This document shows, piece after piece, positions 33,502 through 47,542 of a DNA stretch of 64,000 bases. The first letter of the stretch is position 1. Every line of letters begins with the position of its first letter. Source of the DNA: Syncephalis fuscata (taxonomy: Eukaryota > Zoopagomycota > Zoopagomycetes > Zoopagales > Piptocephalidaceae); contig JAHLTZ010000018.1 in assembly GCA_025786725.1 (NCBI GenBank), positions 434,001 to 498,000 on the forward strand, given 5' to 3'. The translations under genes and the position numbers were made by a program. A model generated the notes under the pieces. It saw only the letters and a list, made by a program, of their open reading frames with translations, was not told where the DNA came from and ran no database searches.

Positions 33502-36500
33502 ATGGCTGAACAATTTGCTAAACAGTCGCAGTATCAGTATGCGGCCAATTCCAATCTGGTACTCGATCAGGATCGAAGTCGCATTCCACGACGCGACAAT
33601 GAGCCGACCGGTGAGCCAGAAACGCTAGCGGGCCGTATTAATCCCAGGGAAATGGGTAATCGGGCGCAGCGAGAGAAATTGCCGGTAACAGAGGAAAAGA
33701 AACGTCGTGCACAAGAGAAGCGTGAAATTGAACAGGCCAAAAGACGTAATCGTAAAGAGGAAACGTAAGTGAATAATAATAATTAACTGACTAATTAATT
33801 AATATTTGATATAGTGGACGTGTGGGCAGTAATTTTAGTTCAGTTGTGGCGGCTACCGATGATTTAGAAGGACTTTTATACACGCCACGTACTAAAGATA
33901 CTCGTGATGCGTATGAATTAATTTTATCATTTGTACACGACTTTTTACCTGATCAGTCACACGACACAATTCGTAGTGCGGCCGATGCAGTTCTAGAAAC
34001 ACTAAAAACTGACAGTATGAAGGACTTTGACAAGAAGACAGCGATCGACGATTTATTTTCGCAAAAAACAACATCAGAACGATTTGCCCAACTAATTAGC
34101 TTAGGCAAGAAAATTACCGATTATGGTCAACAAACAAGCACGGATGGTACTGGAGATCGTGCTGATGCCGTCGACGATGAACTCGGTATGGCTGTGTGTT
34201 TGAAGATGAAGATGAAGAAGATGAGATTGGTGTTGGTTTTGACGATGATGGCGACGTTGATTATGAGGTACATGAAAGCGACGGAGATGAAGCAGAGTAT
34301 GAAGACGAAGATGAGGCTGCCGACAGAGAAGAAAGTGCTACGGTTAATGCAGCTACTTTGCTCGGTACGGGCAAAGGTCCCAGATCCACAGCTGAAGAGG
34401 CTGAAGGCACAGAACAAGCGGATGTTGAAGATGAGGATGGTTTCCGTACAGTACTTCGTCCAGATATGGTCTCAAAGACCAAACGTACACGTCGATTGGG
34501 CGCAGCTGCTGGTGCAAGACAGCGAAATCAAGCCATCGAGTCTGATTCCGTTGTTGGTATTCGATCTGCAGCACGGCATGAAGGCGACTTTCCAGCTCAT
34601 GAAATTGATGCTTTCTGGCTTCAACGATTAGTTACCAGTCACTATTCTGATCCGCTAATTGCCCAAGAAAAGACTACCAGTGCTATGCAATTCCTTTCTG
34701 ACGACGACCTTACAACACGCGATCGAGAAAACGAATTAATGCAACTGTTCGACTATGACAAATTTGAATTGGTTCAAGTATTAACACGTAATCGTGATTT
34801 AATTGTTTGGTGTACACGATTGGCCCGTGCCGGTACTGATGGTCCAGAACGCCAAGCTATTGAAGTAGAAATGCGCCAACGTCAACTTGACTGGATTCTA
34901 CGTGAATTACGTGGTGATCGTCCAACTGGCGCTGATGGTAAAGACGGCACCAGCAACGATATGGATGTAGATAAAACAATGGCGGTTGATGCTGCTGCTG
35001 CCGCTCCAGCCGAAGCACCTAGAGCAGAAGGCACCGCACCACGACGTCAACTCGATTTAGAAGCACTTACTTTTCAACAAGGCGGCCATCTTATGTCGAA
35101 TAAGCGCTGTAAACTACCTGAAGGCAGTTTTAAACGACTAAAGAAAGGCTATGAAGAAATCCACGTTCCAGCACTTAAGGCAAAACCAATGGGCGCCAAC
35201 GAACGGCTAATACCGATTAAAGAACTTCCTGAATGGGCGCAAATTGCTTTTAAAAATGCCGAAAAGCTTAATCGTATTCAAAGTCGAGTATTTCCTATTG
35301 CTTTCGGTGCCGATGATAACATGTTACTATGTGCACCCACCGGTGCAGGTAAAGTAAGTATCAATAGTAATAATATTTATCTATGTATTTATTTATTTAT
35401 GTATTTATGTATTTATTAGACAAATTGTGCCATGTTAACGATGTTACGAGAAATTAGTCATCATCGTGATCCTAATACCGGTACTATTGACTTGAATGCC
35501 TTCAAGATTGTCTATGTTGCACCAATGAAAGCTCTTGTACAAGAAATGGTTGGCAATTTTGGCTCTCGTCTTGCTCCATTCGGTGTTCAAGTAGCAGAAT
35601 TAACTGGTGATCGCCAATTAACTAAGCAACAAATTGCTGAAACACAAGTCATTATTACAACGCCGGAGAAATGGGATATTATTACACGCAAGGCTAATGA
35701 TCGTAGCTATACTAATCTAGTTCGATTAGTCATTATTGATGAAATCCATTTATTACACGATGATCGCGGTCCAGTACTTGAAAGTTTAGTAGCACGCAGT
35801 ATTCGTAGTGTTGAACAGACCCGGCGACCTGTACGTTTGGTCGGTCTAAGTGCTACTCTGCCCAATTATACAGATGTAGCAGCCTTTCTACGCGTTGATC
35901 CTGACCGTGGCCTTTTTCACTTTGATAGCAGCTATCGTCCATGTCCACTCAAACAAGAATATGTGGCAATTACTGAACGTAAAGCAATTAAGCGCTACCA
36001 AGCAATGAATGAAGTTACTTACGAAAAGGTTATGGAATACGCCGGCAAGCATCAAGTACTTATTTTCACTCATTCGCGTAAAGAAACAGCACGCACAGCA
36101 AAATGGATCCGTGATGCGGCCATTGAACGCGATACCATTGGCCAATTTTTACGTCAAGACTCGGCTGTTCGAGAGATTCTTCAGTCAGAAGCAGCTACAG
36201 CTAAAGACGCCAATCTACAGGATCTATTGCCATATGGCTTTGCTATTCACCATGCTGGTATGACACGTGCAGATCGTACGTTGGTTGAAGATCTATTTGG
36301 TGATGGACACGTACAAGTGCTTATTTCAACAGCCACACTTGCTTGGGGAGTTAATTTGCCAGCCCACACTGTTATTATTAAGGGTACACAGATCTATTCG
36401 CCAGAAAAGGGCCGTTGGGTTGAACTAAGTCCACAGGATGTGTTGCAAATGCTGGGACGTGCTGGTCGACCACAGCACGATACATTTGGCGAAGGTATTA

Positions 36501-39500
36501 TTATTACATCACAGCAAGAAGTACAATTTTATTTGAGTTTGCTTAATCAACAATTACCGATTGAAAGCCAACTTGTGTCGCGTTTGGCCGATTCATTAAA
36601 CGCAGAAATTGTTCTTGGTACCATAAGAAATAGAGACGAGGCTGTCCAATGGCTAAGTTACAGCTATTTATACATTCGCATGTTGCGTAACGGACCATTA
36701 TACGGTATATCGCCCGAAGAAGCCATCGATGATCCGTATCTCGAACAGCGTCGTGCTGATCTTATCCATGCAGCTTCTACACAGCTTGATCGATCGCAGC
36801 TTGTTCGTTATGATAGAAAGACGGGCAAGCTACAAACGACTGAACTAGGCCGTATTGCCGCTCACTATTACATTTCACATGGATCGATGGCCAACTATAA
36901 CCAACATTTACGACCACAAATATCGCAAATGGAACTATTCCGTGTATTTGCTCTTTCAGAAGAGTTCCGCTACATTCCAGTACGTGAAGAAGAGAAGCTA
37001 GAGCTGTCAAAGCTATTGGAACGTGTACCCGTGCCAGTTAAAGAAGGTCTTGAAGAGCCAACGGCCAAGATTAACGTATTACTACAAGCTTATATATCAC
37101 AATTAAAACTGGAAGGATTTGCCCTAGTAGCCGATATGGTGTATGTAACACAGAGTGCCGGTCGACTTTTACGTGCACTATTTGAAATATGTTTACGACG
37201 TGGCTGGTCTCAATTAGCACGCCGTGCTTTAGATTTGTGTAAAATGGTTGAAAAACGCCAATGGCTTTCCATGTCGCCATTACGCCAATTCCGACAAGTG
37301 CCAGCCGAACTTATACGTAAACTTGAACGTAAAGAATTTCCCTGGGAGCGTATGCACGATCTTAGTATTGAAGAACTTGAACAGCTGGTCAATGTACCAC
37401 GAGCTGGTCGTATTTTACATCGTGCGATACATCAACTGCCACGTCTTGAATTACAAGCACACGTCCAGCCAGTTACTCGATCATTATTGCGCGTCGAACT
37501 TACTATCACGCCCGATTTCCAATGGGATGAAAAGGTTCATGGTGCAGCTGAAGCCTTTTGGATATTGGCTGAAGACGCAGATGGTGAAATCATTCTCTAT
37601 CAAGATATCTTTTTATTAAAACAGCGCTACGCTGAAGAAGAACACACTGTTACGTTTACTGTACCACTCTTTGAGCCAATGCCGCCCAACTATTTCATTT
37701 CGCTAGTATCTGATCGTTGGCTACGTTCGGAGACTCGACTACCCGTTTCATTTAAACGACTTATTTTACCAGAAAAGTATGCGCCACATACTGAACTATT
37801 AGACTTGCAGCCATTGCCTGTCTCAGCACTGCGTGATCCAATCTATGAAGCAATCTACGCTGGTTGGGCCAACCAATTTAATCCAGTGCAAACGCAAACA
37901 TTTAATGCACTTTACGGCACCGATGCCAATACACTTATTGGTGCAGCGGCAGGTAGTGGCAAAACAATTGCTGTTGAATTTGCACTATTACGCTTGTGGA
38001 AGCAAAACAATGGTGCCCGTTGTGTCTATGTTGCACCTGTCCAAGAATTGTCGATGCACGTGTACGTGAATGGCGTCGTCGATTTGTTTCGCTCGACAAA
38101 CGTATTGTGGCATTGACTGGTGAGACAACGGCTGATTTGAAACTACTTGAACAAGGCGATATTATCGGCTGTACACCCGAACAATGGGATGTTATATCTC
38201 GTCGATGGCGCCAACGTAAACTTGTTCAATCAGTTCGATTGTTCATCGCCGACGAAATCCATTTAATGGGTGGCGATCGTGGCGGTCCTACTTATGAAGT
38301 TGTTGTATCACGTATGCGCTATATTGCTGCGCAAACTGGCCAGGCCATTCGTATTGTAGCATTAGGTGCATCCATTGCCAATGCACGCGATATTGCTGAA
38401 TGGATTGGTGCATCTGCGCAACATACATTTAATTTCCATCCTATGGTGCGTCCAGTACCGCTTGAAGTCCATCTACAAAGCTATGCTGTACCGCATTTCG
38501 CTTCATTGATGCTTGCTATGACCCGTCCAGCTTATCAAGCGATTCTACAATCATCGTCGGCGAATCGACCAGCTCTTATCTTTGTGCCATCACGTAAACA
38601 ATGTCGATTAACAGCAGCCGATCTATTAATGTACGCTGCAGCTGATAATGAACCAGATCGTTTCCTTGGCTGCCAGTCAGAAGAGCTTAAAGCACATTTG
38701 ACGCAATTAACCGATGCTACGCTAGCCGCAACACTTGAGCATGGTATTGGCTACTATCACGAAGCGTTATCAACAACCGATAAACGTATTATCGAGCGAC
38801 TTTATACAGCTGGTGCTCTACAAGTACTTGTGGCAAGTAAAGATACATGTTGGGGCATGTCACTGGCCGCCCATCTAGTTATTGTCATGGGTACACAGTC
38901 GTATGAAGGTCGTGGACATCGCTACATCGATTATCCAATGGCCGATGTACTGCAAATGATGGGACGTGCCTGTCGTACTGGCCAATCAACTGGCCGGTGT
39001 ATTCTTATGTGCCAGACATCAAAGAAGGAATTTTATAAGAAATTCTTACATGAAGCATTACCAATTGAATCACATCTTGATCATTTCTTACACGATCATT
39101 TCAATGCGGAAATCGTTACACGCACCATTGAAAGCAAACAGGATGCAGTCGACTGGCTTACTTGGACGTTTTTGTATCGCCGTATGACCCGCAATCCAAA
39201 TTACTACGGTTTGCAAGGTGTAACGCATCGTCATTTGTCCGATCATCTATCGGAACTTGTTGAATCAACACTTAACGATCTAGTGACGGCACGCTGTATT
39301 AGCATTGGCGATGAAGAAGATGAGGACGATGCCGAGGCAGTGGAGGAAGTGACTCCATTGAATCTGGGTATGATTGCTGCTTATTACAACATTCATTATG
39401 CAACAGTTGAAATGTTTGGCGCTTCATTAAAGGCCACAAGTAAACTACGTGGTTTATTAGAAATTATATCGGCTGCATCCGAATTTGAATCACTGCCATT

Positions 39501-40421
39501 GCGTCATCATGAAATTACGGTATTACAACGATTACAAGATCGACTACCGGTCAAATTAACTGCGAAACGACTTGATACACCTGCGGCTAAGGTGAATCTA
39601 CTATTGCAAGCACATTTCTCGCGACTTGAATTACCGGCTGATCTGGCTGGCGATCAACGTATGGTGCTAGAACGTGTGACACCTTTACTACAAGCATGTG
39701 TAGATGTTATTTCAAGTCAAGGCTGGTTATCGCCGGCATTAGCAGCAATGGAACTATCACAGATGTGTGTACAAGCTCAGTGGGACACTGATTCACCATT
39801 AAGACAATTGCCGCACTTTACAATGGATCGTATTAAACGATGTGAATCTGCCGGCGTCGAATTGATCTTTGATGTTGCCGATTTAGACGACGAAAAGCGC
39901 AATCGACTACTGCAACTAAGCGATGATCAAATGCGATCAGTAGCTCGATTTGTTAATCGTTATCCAAGTATTGAAATGGATTACGAATTAGCTGTAGGTG
40001 GCGACGATGAGATGATAAGCCACGGGCTGGTCAACCATGCTATTGTAATATTCAACTTAATCGCGACTATGATGGTGATGAAAACGAGTCGATCGGTCCA
40101 GTCATTGCGCCATTCTTCCCGCGATCCAAGGATGAAGGCTGGTGGCTAGTTATGGGCGATCCAGCCGACCAGACACTTGTGGCGATTAAGCGAGTTACAT
40201 TACAGCGTTCGTTAAAGCTACGTCTTGAATTTACACCCCACCGATCGGGTCCGCTAGCCTACAAGTTGTACTTTATTTGCGATGCTTACCTAGGCTGCGA
40301 TCAAGAATACGACATACAATTGGAGGCGGGCGAAGCACTTGAAGCGTCATCAAGTGAAGAGGAAGATGACGAGGACGAAGAAGATAACAATGAAGACGCA
40401 GCGATGGATACAACAGAATAA
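33502..40421 (+). CDS. BRR2: Brr2 spliceosomal RNA helicase, two Ski2-like cassettes
   Basis: Brr2 unwinds U4/U6 snRNA during spliceosome activation. Exons: 33502-33764, 33815-35353, 35420-40421. Length about 2268 codons, as for Brr2 orthologues. An acidic, Glu-rich N-terminal region precedes cassette 1: [33 protein letters not shown], then a Sec63-type unit. Cassette 2 keeps AAGSGKT and DEIHLMGGD, but motif III reads GAS and motif VI reads [10 protein letters not shown]. This fits the family rule that the second cassette is degenerate and regulatory. Frame breaks occur near 34192-34200, 38049-38051 and 40005-40020. Each is closed by one extra base, after which exon phases agree exactly. With conservation intact on both sides, these look like sequence errors in an essential gene. 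Confidence 0.92.
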
Positions 40422-41266
40422 CTTGTAACGCGATGATTGAATAAAATTGTGACTACTTATAGCATATTCGTAAATGAATATAATCGATTAACCTATCAAC
40501 ATGTATAACTACATAGTTACCTATTAAACTGTTGTTTAAATTGCAATATTATTAAAAACGTATATAAATAAGTCGGTGGCTAATACAGCGAATTTGTACA
40601 AATGGATAATGATACATTTACTTGGTTAATATTTGTTAGTTACTGGATGCAGATCAAGTATTATTATAAATATAGTAGACTAATTAAATACAATTAAAAG
40701 AAGATTATATGTTTATTGGTGCTAGTTTGCATAGCTGAATAAGTACAGCCAAATGCAAACATGTTGGCAATACAGCAACATGATTAAAAGTCGAATAAAC
40801 CAGACATTAGCAGAGACTTAACATATGAATGAACTAGGCGACAATTGTCAAATGGTTTTGATTTTCATCGAATATATACCTAAAATGTATGGAACTCGTA
40901 GTTTAATTATACCGCCAGTACTAATGTTTTGGAAATGTTGGTTATTCTATGTTTGTAAATAGGTACAATGTATACAATATAATTAATGTACAAATTAATA
41001 ATATTTAATAACATTTACGGTCTATTAGCATAAATTATTTTATTGAGCACGCAGATCAAAATCAAACCCAAATATTAATACTGATTTAGTATTGTTGGTC
41101 CTCTACACTTTTGTTCTCATACTTGTCTTTTAGCCTTCTATTTGTATTAGCACTTGTATGAATGTAACATTGTAAAAAAGCTTGAACATTCTATTATAAT
41201 TTCTAGTATGATATTCTAACACTGCGTTAATTAATTTAATAGCCATACTAAAACATATTATCTAAC
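40422..41266. other. Intergenic region, 845 bp, nothing recognised
   Basis: AT-rich 3' flank of BRR2 and 5' flank of the Gag-like gene. AATAAA occurs near 40439. I looked for long terminal repeats bracketing the Gag-like gene and found none. Confidence 0.55.
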
Positions 41267-42008
41267 ATGTCCAACAAAAGACATACACAAGTTGGTAAAT
41301 ACGGCAGCTCTATGAGCAACAAAAAAGACACACCATCTCACCCGGTCAACGTAAACTCGAATGGCAATACTAACAACATTCCGTCGTCTTCATTAACCTC
41401 ATCCGCAACCGCCTTTATGTCTGTTGTTGCTACTTCTGGAACTCAGCATTCGCTCAATGTAACGTTTCCAAATACTCACAGTCCTACTACTGTTCAAGAA
41501 TTGCAAGAAACAGCTATACCAAAAACTCAATACCGTTTCGAGGAACTGCCAATTCCAAAATATAAAAAAAGAGCTCTATAATTGACTGGTTTGACCAATT
41601 CGAGCTAGTAGCCAATCTAAATCGTTGGGACGAGGACGTTCGATGCCGCTGGCTACTTATAGGTTTGAAAGACGAATATTTATACTGGGTAATAAACAAG
41701 CTAGAAGCTTTTGACCAAGATCCGAACAAATTTACTTGCGGGAATTATTCGCACAGTTTTTCCAAGATAGATTTGGCGAAGATATATACGAGAGACGAGA
41801 TCTTGATTTTCGTGAAGTCACTCGGAACAAAGGAGAAACATTCAGTGAATTTCTTTCGCGCGTATCCGACTTGGGTGTTCGGGCTTATGCGAGTGACGAG
41901 GAAATATTGTGTCAATTCCGTTGCTCGATTTCACCAGAACTTAGTATGGTATTGAGTTCCTATAAAGTTAACACTCTCGAAGATCTCAGGCCAGAGGAAG
42001 CGCAGTAG
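41267..42008 (+). CDS. Orphan retrotransposon Gag-like protein
   Basis: About 247 residues. The N-terminal 80 are Ser/Thr/Asn-rich; the rest matches the retrotransposon Gag pattern by eye: IIDWFDQFELVANLNRW, DEDVRCRWLLIGLK, FAQFFQDRFGED, RNKGETFSEFLSRVSDLG and the final SPELSMVLSSY. No zinc knuckle, protease, reverse transcriptase or integrase follows, and I see no terminal repeats. The frame is broken at an A run near 41568-41574 and near 41733; one base at each restores it, in the same style as the housekeeping genes. It is therefore either a solitary co-opted gag gene or a trimmed element. Nothing shows which. Confidence 0.7.
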
Positions 42009-42443
42009 AAACGGTTTATCTTTATTCGTTTAAAGGTAGATAAGAAATAACACGAATGGGAGTATAAATAAATAAATGAATTTGCAGTAATTATATGAGT
42101 GCATAGCTCATAAGCACAATAAGCAAAATAAGTTAAAATTGATAGCAAATACAACTAACAATAAACATAACAGCACTTATTAATAAAACACAAATAGTAT
42201 AGGATAGTATGATATACATTAGAATGGATATAACGTGAATTTATAAATAAAATAAAACATTATATTTATAAAAATATCATGAATATACCAATTATTACCA
42301 CGTAAATGTCTATTAAATTTATTTACACTAATGATCATTAACAAGTCAAATTTGTAAAAAGTGTAAAAATAGAACATGTAAATATAACGACAACCGAATC
42401 AAGACGTAAAATACATACCGCATTTAAATTTTAAACTTGCACT
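42009..42443. other. Intergenic region, 435 bp, nothing recognised
   Basis: AT-rich, no polymerase remnants of the upstream Gag-like gene in any frame. Confidence 0.55.
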
Positions 42444-43438
42444 ATGAATCATATACACGCTGCTATTAATTCTTCCCTTCATAAACTCCCTTTGTTGCAA
42501 GGTATCGACTATATTCCAGTAATAGATAGTTATGAAGAGACATTTGCTCTTTACACAAGTACAGAAACTGCAGACTGGGTCCATAATCGTAATGTTGACC
42601 AAAAAGCTCCAGCACTAATACTAGATATCAATGGTAAGCGCCAATTGTTTCTGTATAAACACTGCTACGTGTATTAAGTAACGCTTAACTATTTGGTAAA
42701 TTAGTTGGGTCACAACAACATACGCTTGTGTTTCAGCAGGATCGCGGCGTACTTGGTCATAAAGGCACCACCGGTTCAGTTGTTTGGGACTCGAGTGTGA
42801 TACTTGCTCGTTTTTTAGCCAAACACGCTGAACACGGTCTACCTTTACGCAATAAATCATGCATCGAGCTGGGTAGCGGCTGTGGCGTTGTTGGCATTAC
42901 CTGTGCGCGATTAGGCGCAAATGTTTGCCTAACAGATCAGGCATCGATGCTACCATTATTATGGCGCAATGCAAAACAAAATCTACTAACTAATGATAAC
43001 GATAGTAAAGAAGCGTCTCAACAAAAAACAACGACGAAATTAGGCCGTCGAACTCAACAAAAGCAACGTAATACTACTAATAATACAATAACATCTTATG
43101 GATCAATCCAAGTGGCAGAGCTTACTTGGGAGGATCATGGTAGTTCATTGTCTATGGACGAACATACAACATGGCAGTATTTATTTGCTAGCGATTGTGT
43201 CTACAACGAACATATTGTATCGATACTTGTTGGTACAATGAAACAATTAGCACACAAAGATACACTGGTATTGATTGCCCAAGAACTTCGATCAGATACG
43301 GTTCATTTGCGCTTTATTGATGAACTTTTTGCTTATTTTAATATTTGGCGCGTAGTACCAACTAATGAAAGTAGCAGCGAGTCTTTTGCCACTGCCGAAT
43401 CGTGTGTTATTATTTACGTTGCTACATTAAAGATTTAG
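42444..43438 (+). CDS. METTL21-type protein methyltransferase
   Basis: Seven-beta-strand S-adenosylmethionine-dependent methyltransferase of the lysine-methylating METTL21 group. Exons: 42444-42633 and 42705-43438; 924 nt, 307 residues. The acceptor at 42704 is needed for phase and gives the expected strand HTLVFQQDRGVLG. Family motifs: GSVVWDSSVILARFL, the SAM loop ELGSGCGVVGITCARLGA, then LTDQASMLPLLWRNAKQN. After a Lys/Gln-rich insert of about 40 residues comes ELTWEDHG, then FASDCVYNEHIV in place of the usual DVVY-type post-motif. The insert is unusual for the family. The substrate cannot be told from sequence. Confidence 0.82.
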
Positions 43439-44749
43439 TATATATTTAATGATGGTCTACAAAAGGCTTTTTGAAATGTACGTTATAAATACGTGTAATT
43501 TGTATGATCACTTCTGTGCTTGTTTACAACATGCTTTATTAAATAAAATATAGCAATACTCGTTTAATAAATGAAATAGCCAACACAACCATCGTGCTGG
43601 CAACCGTGCATATACAACAGTGGCTGTGCATGATGAATGTAGTAGCTGTACGTTGCCAAAATCATTTTATACTTTGGTTTGCCATAGATCACTACTGCAG
43701 ATCGTGCTAACAACAGCTTTTTACAGGCTTGACAGTAGCAGATTGCACTGTCACTGATGAAATTGCAGTACTGTTGCCAAATGACTGGCAATTGCGATCC
43801 GTAGTAAAACAGAGCATACAGCGAGATTTTCGCAGCGTATATTCAATATAACATAAAAACAAGCTAGAAATGCACTTATCATGTTAAAAAAATTGATGAT
43901 ATCAATTATCAGAGTAATAAAGTGATTTATAAAAGATAAGATTAAATAAGAGTAATACAAGTAAATAATGTAAATAGTGTATGTACTTGACTAGTAAGCA
44001 GTCAACTACTAACACTATCTACGTAGCATATATGAAGTGTACAAGTATATGCAATGGATATATGCTGTCAAGTGTAAAGAAAGAGAAAGGGAAATGTGAT
44101 GACGTAGATTGTGAGATGTGAGCCTGTCAGTCAATATTTATAAGACGCGAGTTTAATTGATTAATAAATGCAATGTGCAATAATAAAAGTCAATCTACCC
44201 AGCCATTGATAAATCATAGAACAGATTAATAGTAAATGAATAAATGCAAAATTATTTGACCCACAAAACTACACATTATCATAGAACATGTTGTCAGTAT
44301 AATAACGAGTATAATAAAAGAATAAAAGTTATTTAACGCCAGCAATTATTATCACAAAACTGTTATCAGTAAAACAATGAGTTTAGTAAAATGAAAAGCA
44401 ATGAATAAAGGTCAATTGATTCTAATGACAGTATAATCATAGAACATATTACTAATAAAGACAATAATGCAACGTCATTTATTTTAGTAGGTGAAACGAT
44501 GACATACTAGCTTAAATAAATAAATATGCTATACATAAAATAGTCGAATAAACATGCATGTAATAGATTGTGCTTCACTATAAGCATAATATTTACTAGG
44601 TGTCACCATTGATTGGACACGAGCGCTGTTTTATTCACTGGACAGCGAATACTCGCTGTGTTATTTTCGTTCTCATTCTTATTCATTACTTGCTAGCCCA
44701 TATTTTAATTACCACTATTTTATTATTGCAGCTCGCAGCCATACTAACT
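43439..44749. other. Intergenic region, 1.3 kb, nothing recognised
   Basis: AT-rich. A run of A-rich simple sequence spans about 44200-44530. No coding exon or structured RNA is recognised. Confidence 0.5.
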
Positions 44750-45803
44750 ATGGAAAATAGTGCTTCTCCATTAACCGTATGGGTCGTAAGACACGGGGAA
44801 CGGTCCGACCATGCGGACCCACACTGGACGCTATCAACAGAAGGGCAGCGTGTGCCTTACGACCCTCCACTGACTGAGCTAGGTATCCAACAAGCACATA
44901 CTACGGGGCTCATTTACGCTTATTGCCAGACGAGTATTCCACATACCGGCCAGTATTGGGAAACACGGCAACAAAGAAGCCGAACTCTTTTAATGCAAAA
45001 GTATCAATCCCGCACGAATCAAATCCATCGAGCGTCGAATCATCTGAATGGATTAAGCCATTTGTAGAAACATCAGCAGGCTATGCCGCTAAACCATCGC
45101 GCTATCTTATTCTATGCTCACCATTTGAACGATGTATTCAAACAGCTGAAGCAATTGCTAAAGGTCTACGGGCAACAACCAACGCAACATACGATCAGCA
45201 TCAAAATGTTGGTGTGGCTGTTGAGCCGGCCTTAGCTGAATGGCACACAGAAATGTACTATGCCCAGGCTGTGCCAGACACAATTATTGATGAAGCTGCT
45301 CAACGTCATCCACATCTATTCGCCGGCCGCGAATACCAATTAACTGATCGATTGCCCAAATACTCGAGACACTAGGCGAACTATACAATCGTGTGCGATT
45401 TACACTTGAGCAATTAAAGTCTAGAGCCACTGATGGTCGTTTACTCGACTGGTATAAATGTTCGATAAACGACAAGTATAGATCGCTACCACCATATCCA
45501 CAAGGACCACGCCGTATTGATCTAGGCCTTGTTAAAACATCCAGTAGTAGTAGTAGTATTAGTAATAATAGTAATGATACTGATAATGATGATAATGAGC
45601 TACCCATCGTTATTTTTGTTACGCACGGACGATGGTTGTTAACTGCCATGGAAATCGGGTGCAATAAAGCACTCATAGGCTACGGTGTGTCTTACTGTGC
45701 CATCTGTCGGCTCAGTCGATCGCTGGCGTTGCCTGAAAGTGAGTTTGGATGGGAACTTGAGCAAATGGGATCAAATCGACATCTTCGAGATCATATGATC
45801 TAG
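44750..45803 (+). CDS. Histidine phosphatase superfamily protein (UBASH3/phosphoglycerate-mutase-like)
   Basis: About 351 residues, start chosen at MENSASPLT (44750) just before the catalytic segment. The RHG motif is VWVVRHGERSDH, followed by LTELGIQQA. The second-half landmarks are LILCSPFERCIQTAEAI, an EPALAEWH segment and VIFVTHGRWL with the second catalytic His. These match branch-2-like histidine phosphatases that act on proteins or small phosphates. A poly-Ser/Asn/Asp linker precedes the last motif. The frame is broken between about 44915 and 45000, and at the A run 45358-45360. One base added at each gives a clean 352-codon frame, so sequence error is likelier than a pseudogene. Substrate unknown. 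Confidence 0.75.
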
Positions 45804-47542
45804 TAAACAAGCAAATAATAGCGATAATAATAATTATCATCAAAGTATTTACTTTAACACCACTTTTTATATAATAAATATATTTAATGCACTTTTGATT
45901 TAGTACCGTTATATGTTTACTAGGCACTTTACTGAGTCATTATCTTTACTCTATATCATTCTATCATCTAATGGCTAGAAACTATCAATAAAAGGCTGCG
46001 TGTTTATTGCTAACTTATTTATTATAGATTCTGACTCACTCTGCTTATTTGGTCATATACACTATTCCACTATTATCTATAAATTATCCTAATAATGACC
46101 ATTATTTATACCATTATAAAATAAATACTATTGAAAATGTTATATTTAGCAAGTTTCCACTGAACTGCGTAAATCGTAGTACTTGATAAATCATAAATGC
46201 AGCAATGTTCGTAGCAATCATATAGCATTGCTTCAATGTCCAGGTAACCAATCTAATTCGTTCTTAAACTGCCTCGTATCCGGCAGAATAGCCAAGTACA
46301 TAATGGGAATCCAGCTGCCAACACTAGCCTTGTTATAGCTTGTATAGAACAAGGTTGCCTTAGGCACTACGGCGATTTACTGTTTTGTTAAAAAAGCAAA
46401 TAAATTGTCATTGTCGTCATCGCTTGATTGGTTCACAATTTACCTTGGATTAGCCTAACTGTCGTCAGCACAATTTGTCACCTTGGCAAAGGCCTACAAT
46501 CTTTCTATCGATAATACGTCATTTATGCTATGCCTTGTGCCTTGAAAATGTTTACCAATGATAATCGAAATTAATTGATATTGAGTATTGTTGTTAATAA
46601 TAGTAATAAATTAACGATGGCAATAATAACAATTTGATAATAATAATATTAACAATATAGCAATGATAGCAATGATAGTAACAATAGTAATAATAGCAAT
46701 AATAATAGCAGTAAAAGTAAAGGCAGTATCTTACTCTGATATCACCTTAATATTTATTAAACTGCAGTTCAAATGAATGGTACTACACATTACGGTATTT
46801 GTGCTATCGAGTAAGCATGTAAATACGCAATGTTTTTGTTCTAGTGGTTGAACTCATTCTCTATCGGCTCTAGAATAGCTCTCAAGGACGCCTTTGCTTT
46901 CATACAAGGCAGATAATTCTGAACAGTTGCGTTTGTGTCACGACTCTGGCCAATCATTGGTGCTGCAGCACGCTTGACTGCATGGTGCAAGGCACATCCT
47001 GTTCATTTATCCACTTGCCGTTGTGTGTACATATTGCATGATGGGGCCACGTTCATTGTCACGGCCATGAGATCGAATGTCGTCGAATAAGACGCCAGAT
47101 TAGGAAAAAAATAACCATCATTGTGTTGATATTCTTTTTGGTGCGGCTAGTAGATCTACATCCAATCGACGACAATGCCGCTCCCCGCGTCTATTAGCAC
47201 GAGGCCTTGGTATATGAAATAAATAAGAGCGACTCTTGAATGTTTGTCCGCTCGGTATCGTCATCAGCAGTTGCTCAGTTTTGTTGCCTTTGTTTTGTTT
47301 CGTTTAGTATTTGTACCCTTGTTTTCTTCGACGACACCTTATTATTATAATCAACTTATTAATTATTGATAATACGTCTATTTAGTATCATCATTAGATA
47401 TTGATCCAATTTTCTACCGAGTAGATCAAAGCACTAAGCATCAATACCTGGGCTATTGCTGCTATTTTGTTTTATTATTATTTCTGTTGTCATTTTGACT
47501 ATAGAACCACGTTAACCTAGTTTTTAATTCATTAATTTGGTT
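45804..47542. other. Intergenic region, 1.7 kb, with AAT/CAA simple sequence
   Basis: No gene supported. Simple AAT/CAA-type sequence spans about 46590-46725. A slightly more GC-rich stretch lies near 46900-47250 with no coding signal I trust. The RhoGEF promoter should lie near its end. Confidence 0.5.

Noticed and set aside
42634-42727. Phase mismatch in the methyltransferase suggesting another frame break
   Set aside because: Moving the acceptor to 42704 restores phase and adds the expected beta-strand HTLVF; no error is needed.
44600-44749. Upstream extension of the histidine phosphatase with a hydrophobic leader
   Set aside because: The extension lacks an ATG and would need a non-standard start; the ATG at 44750 lies just before the conserved domain.
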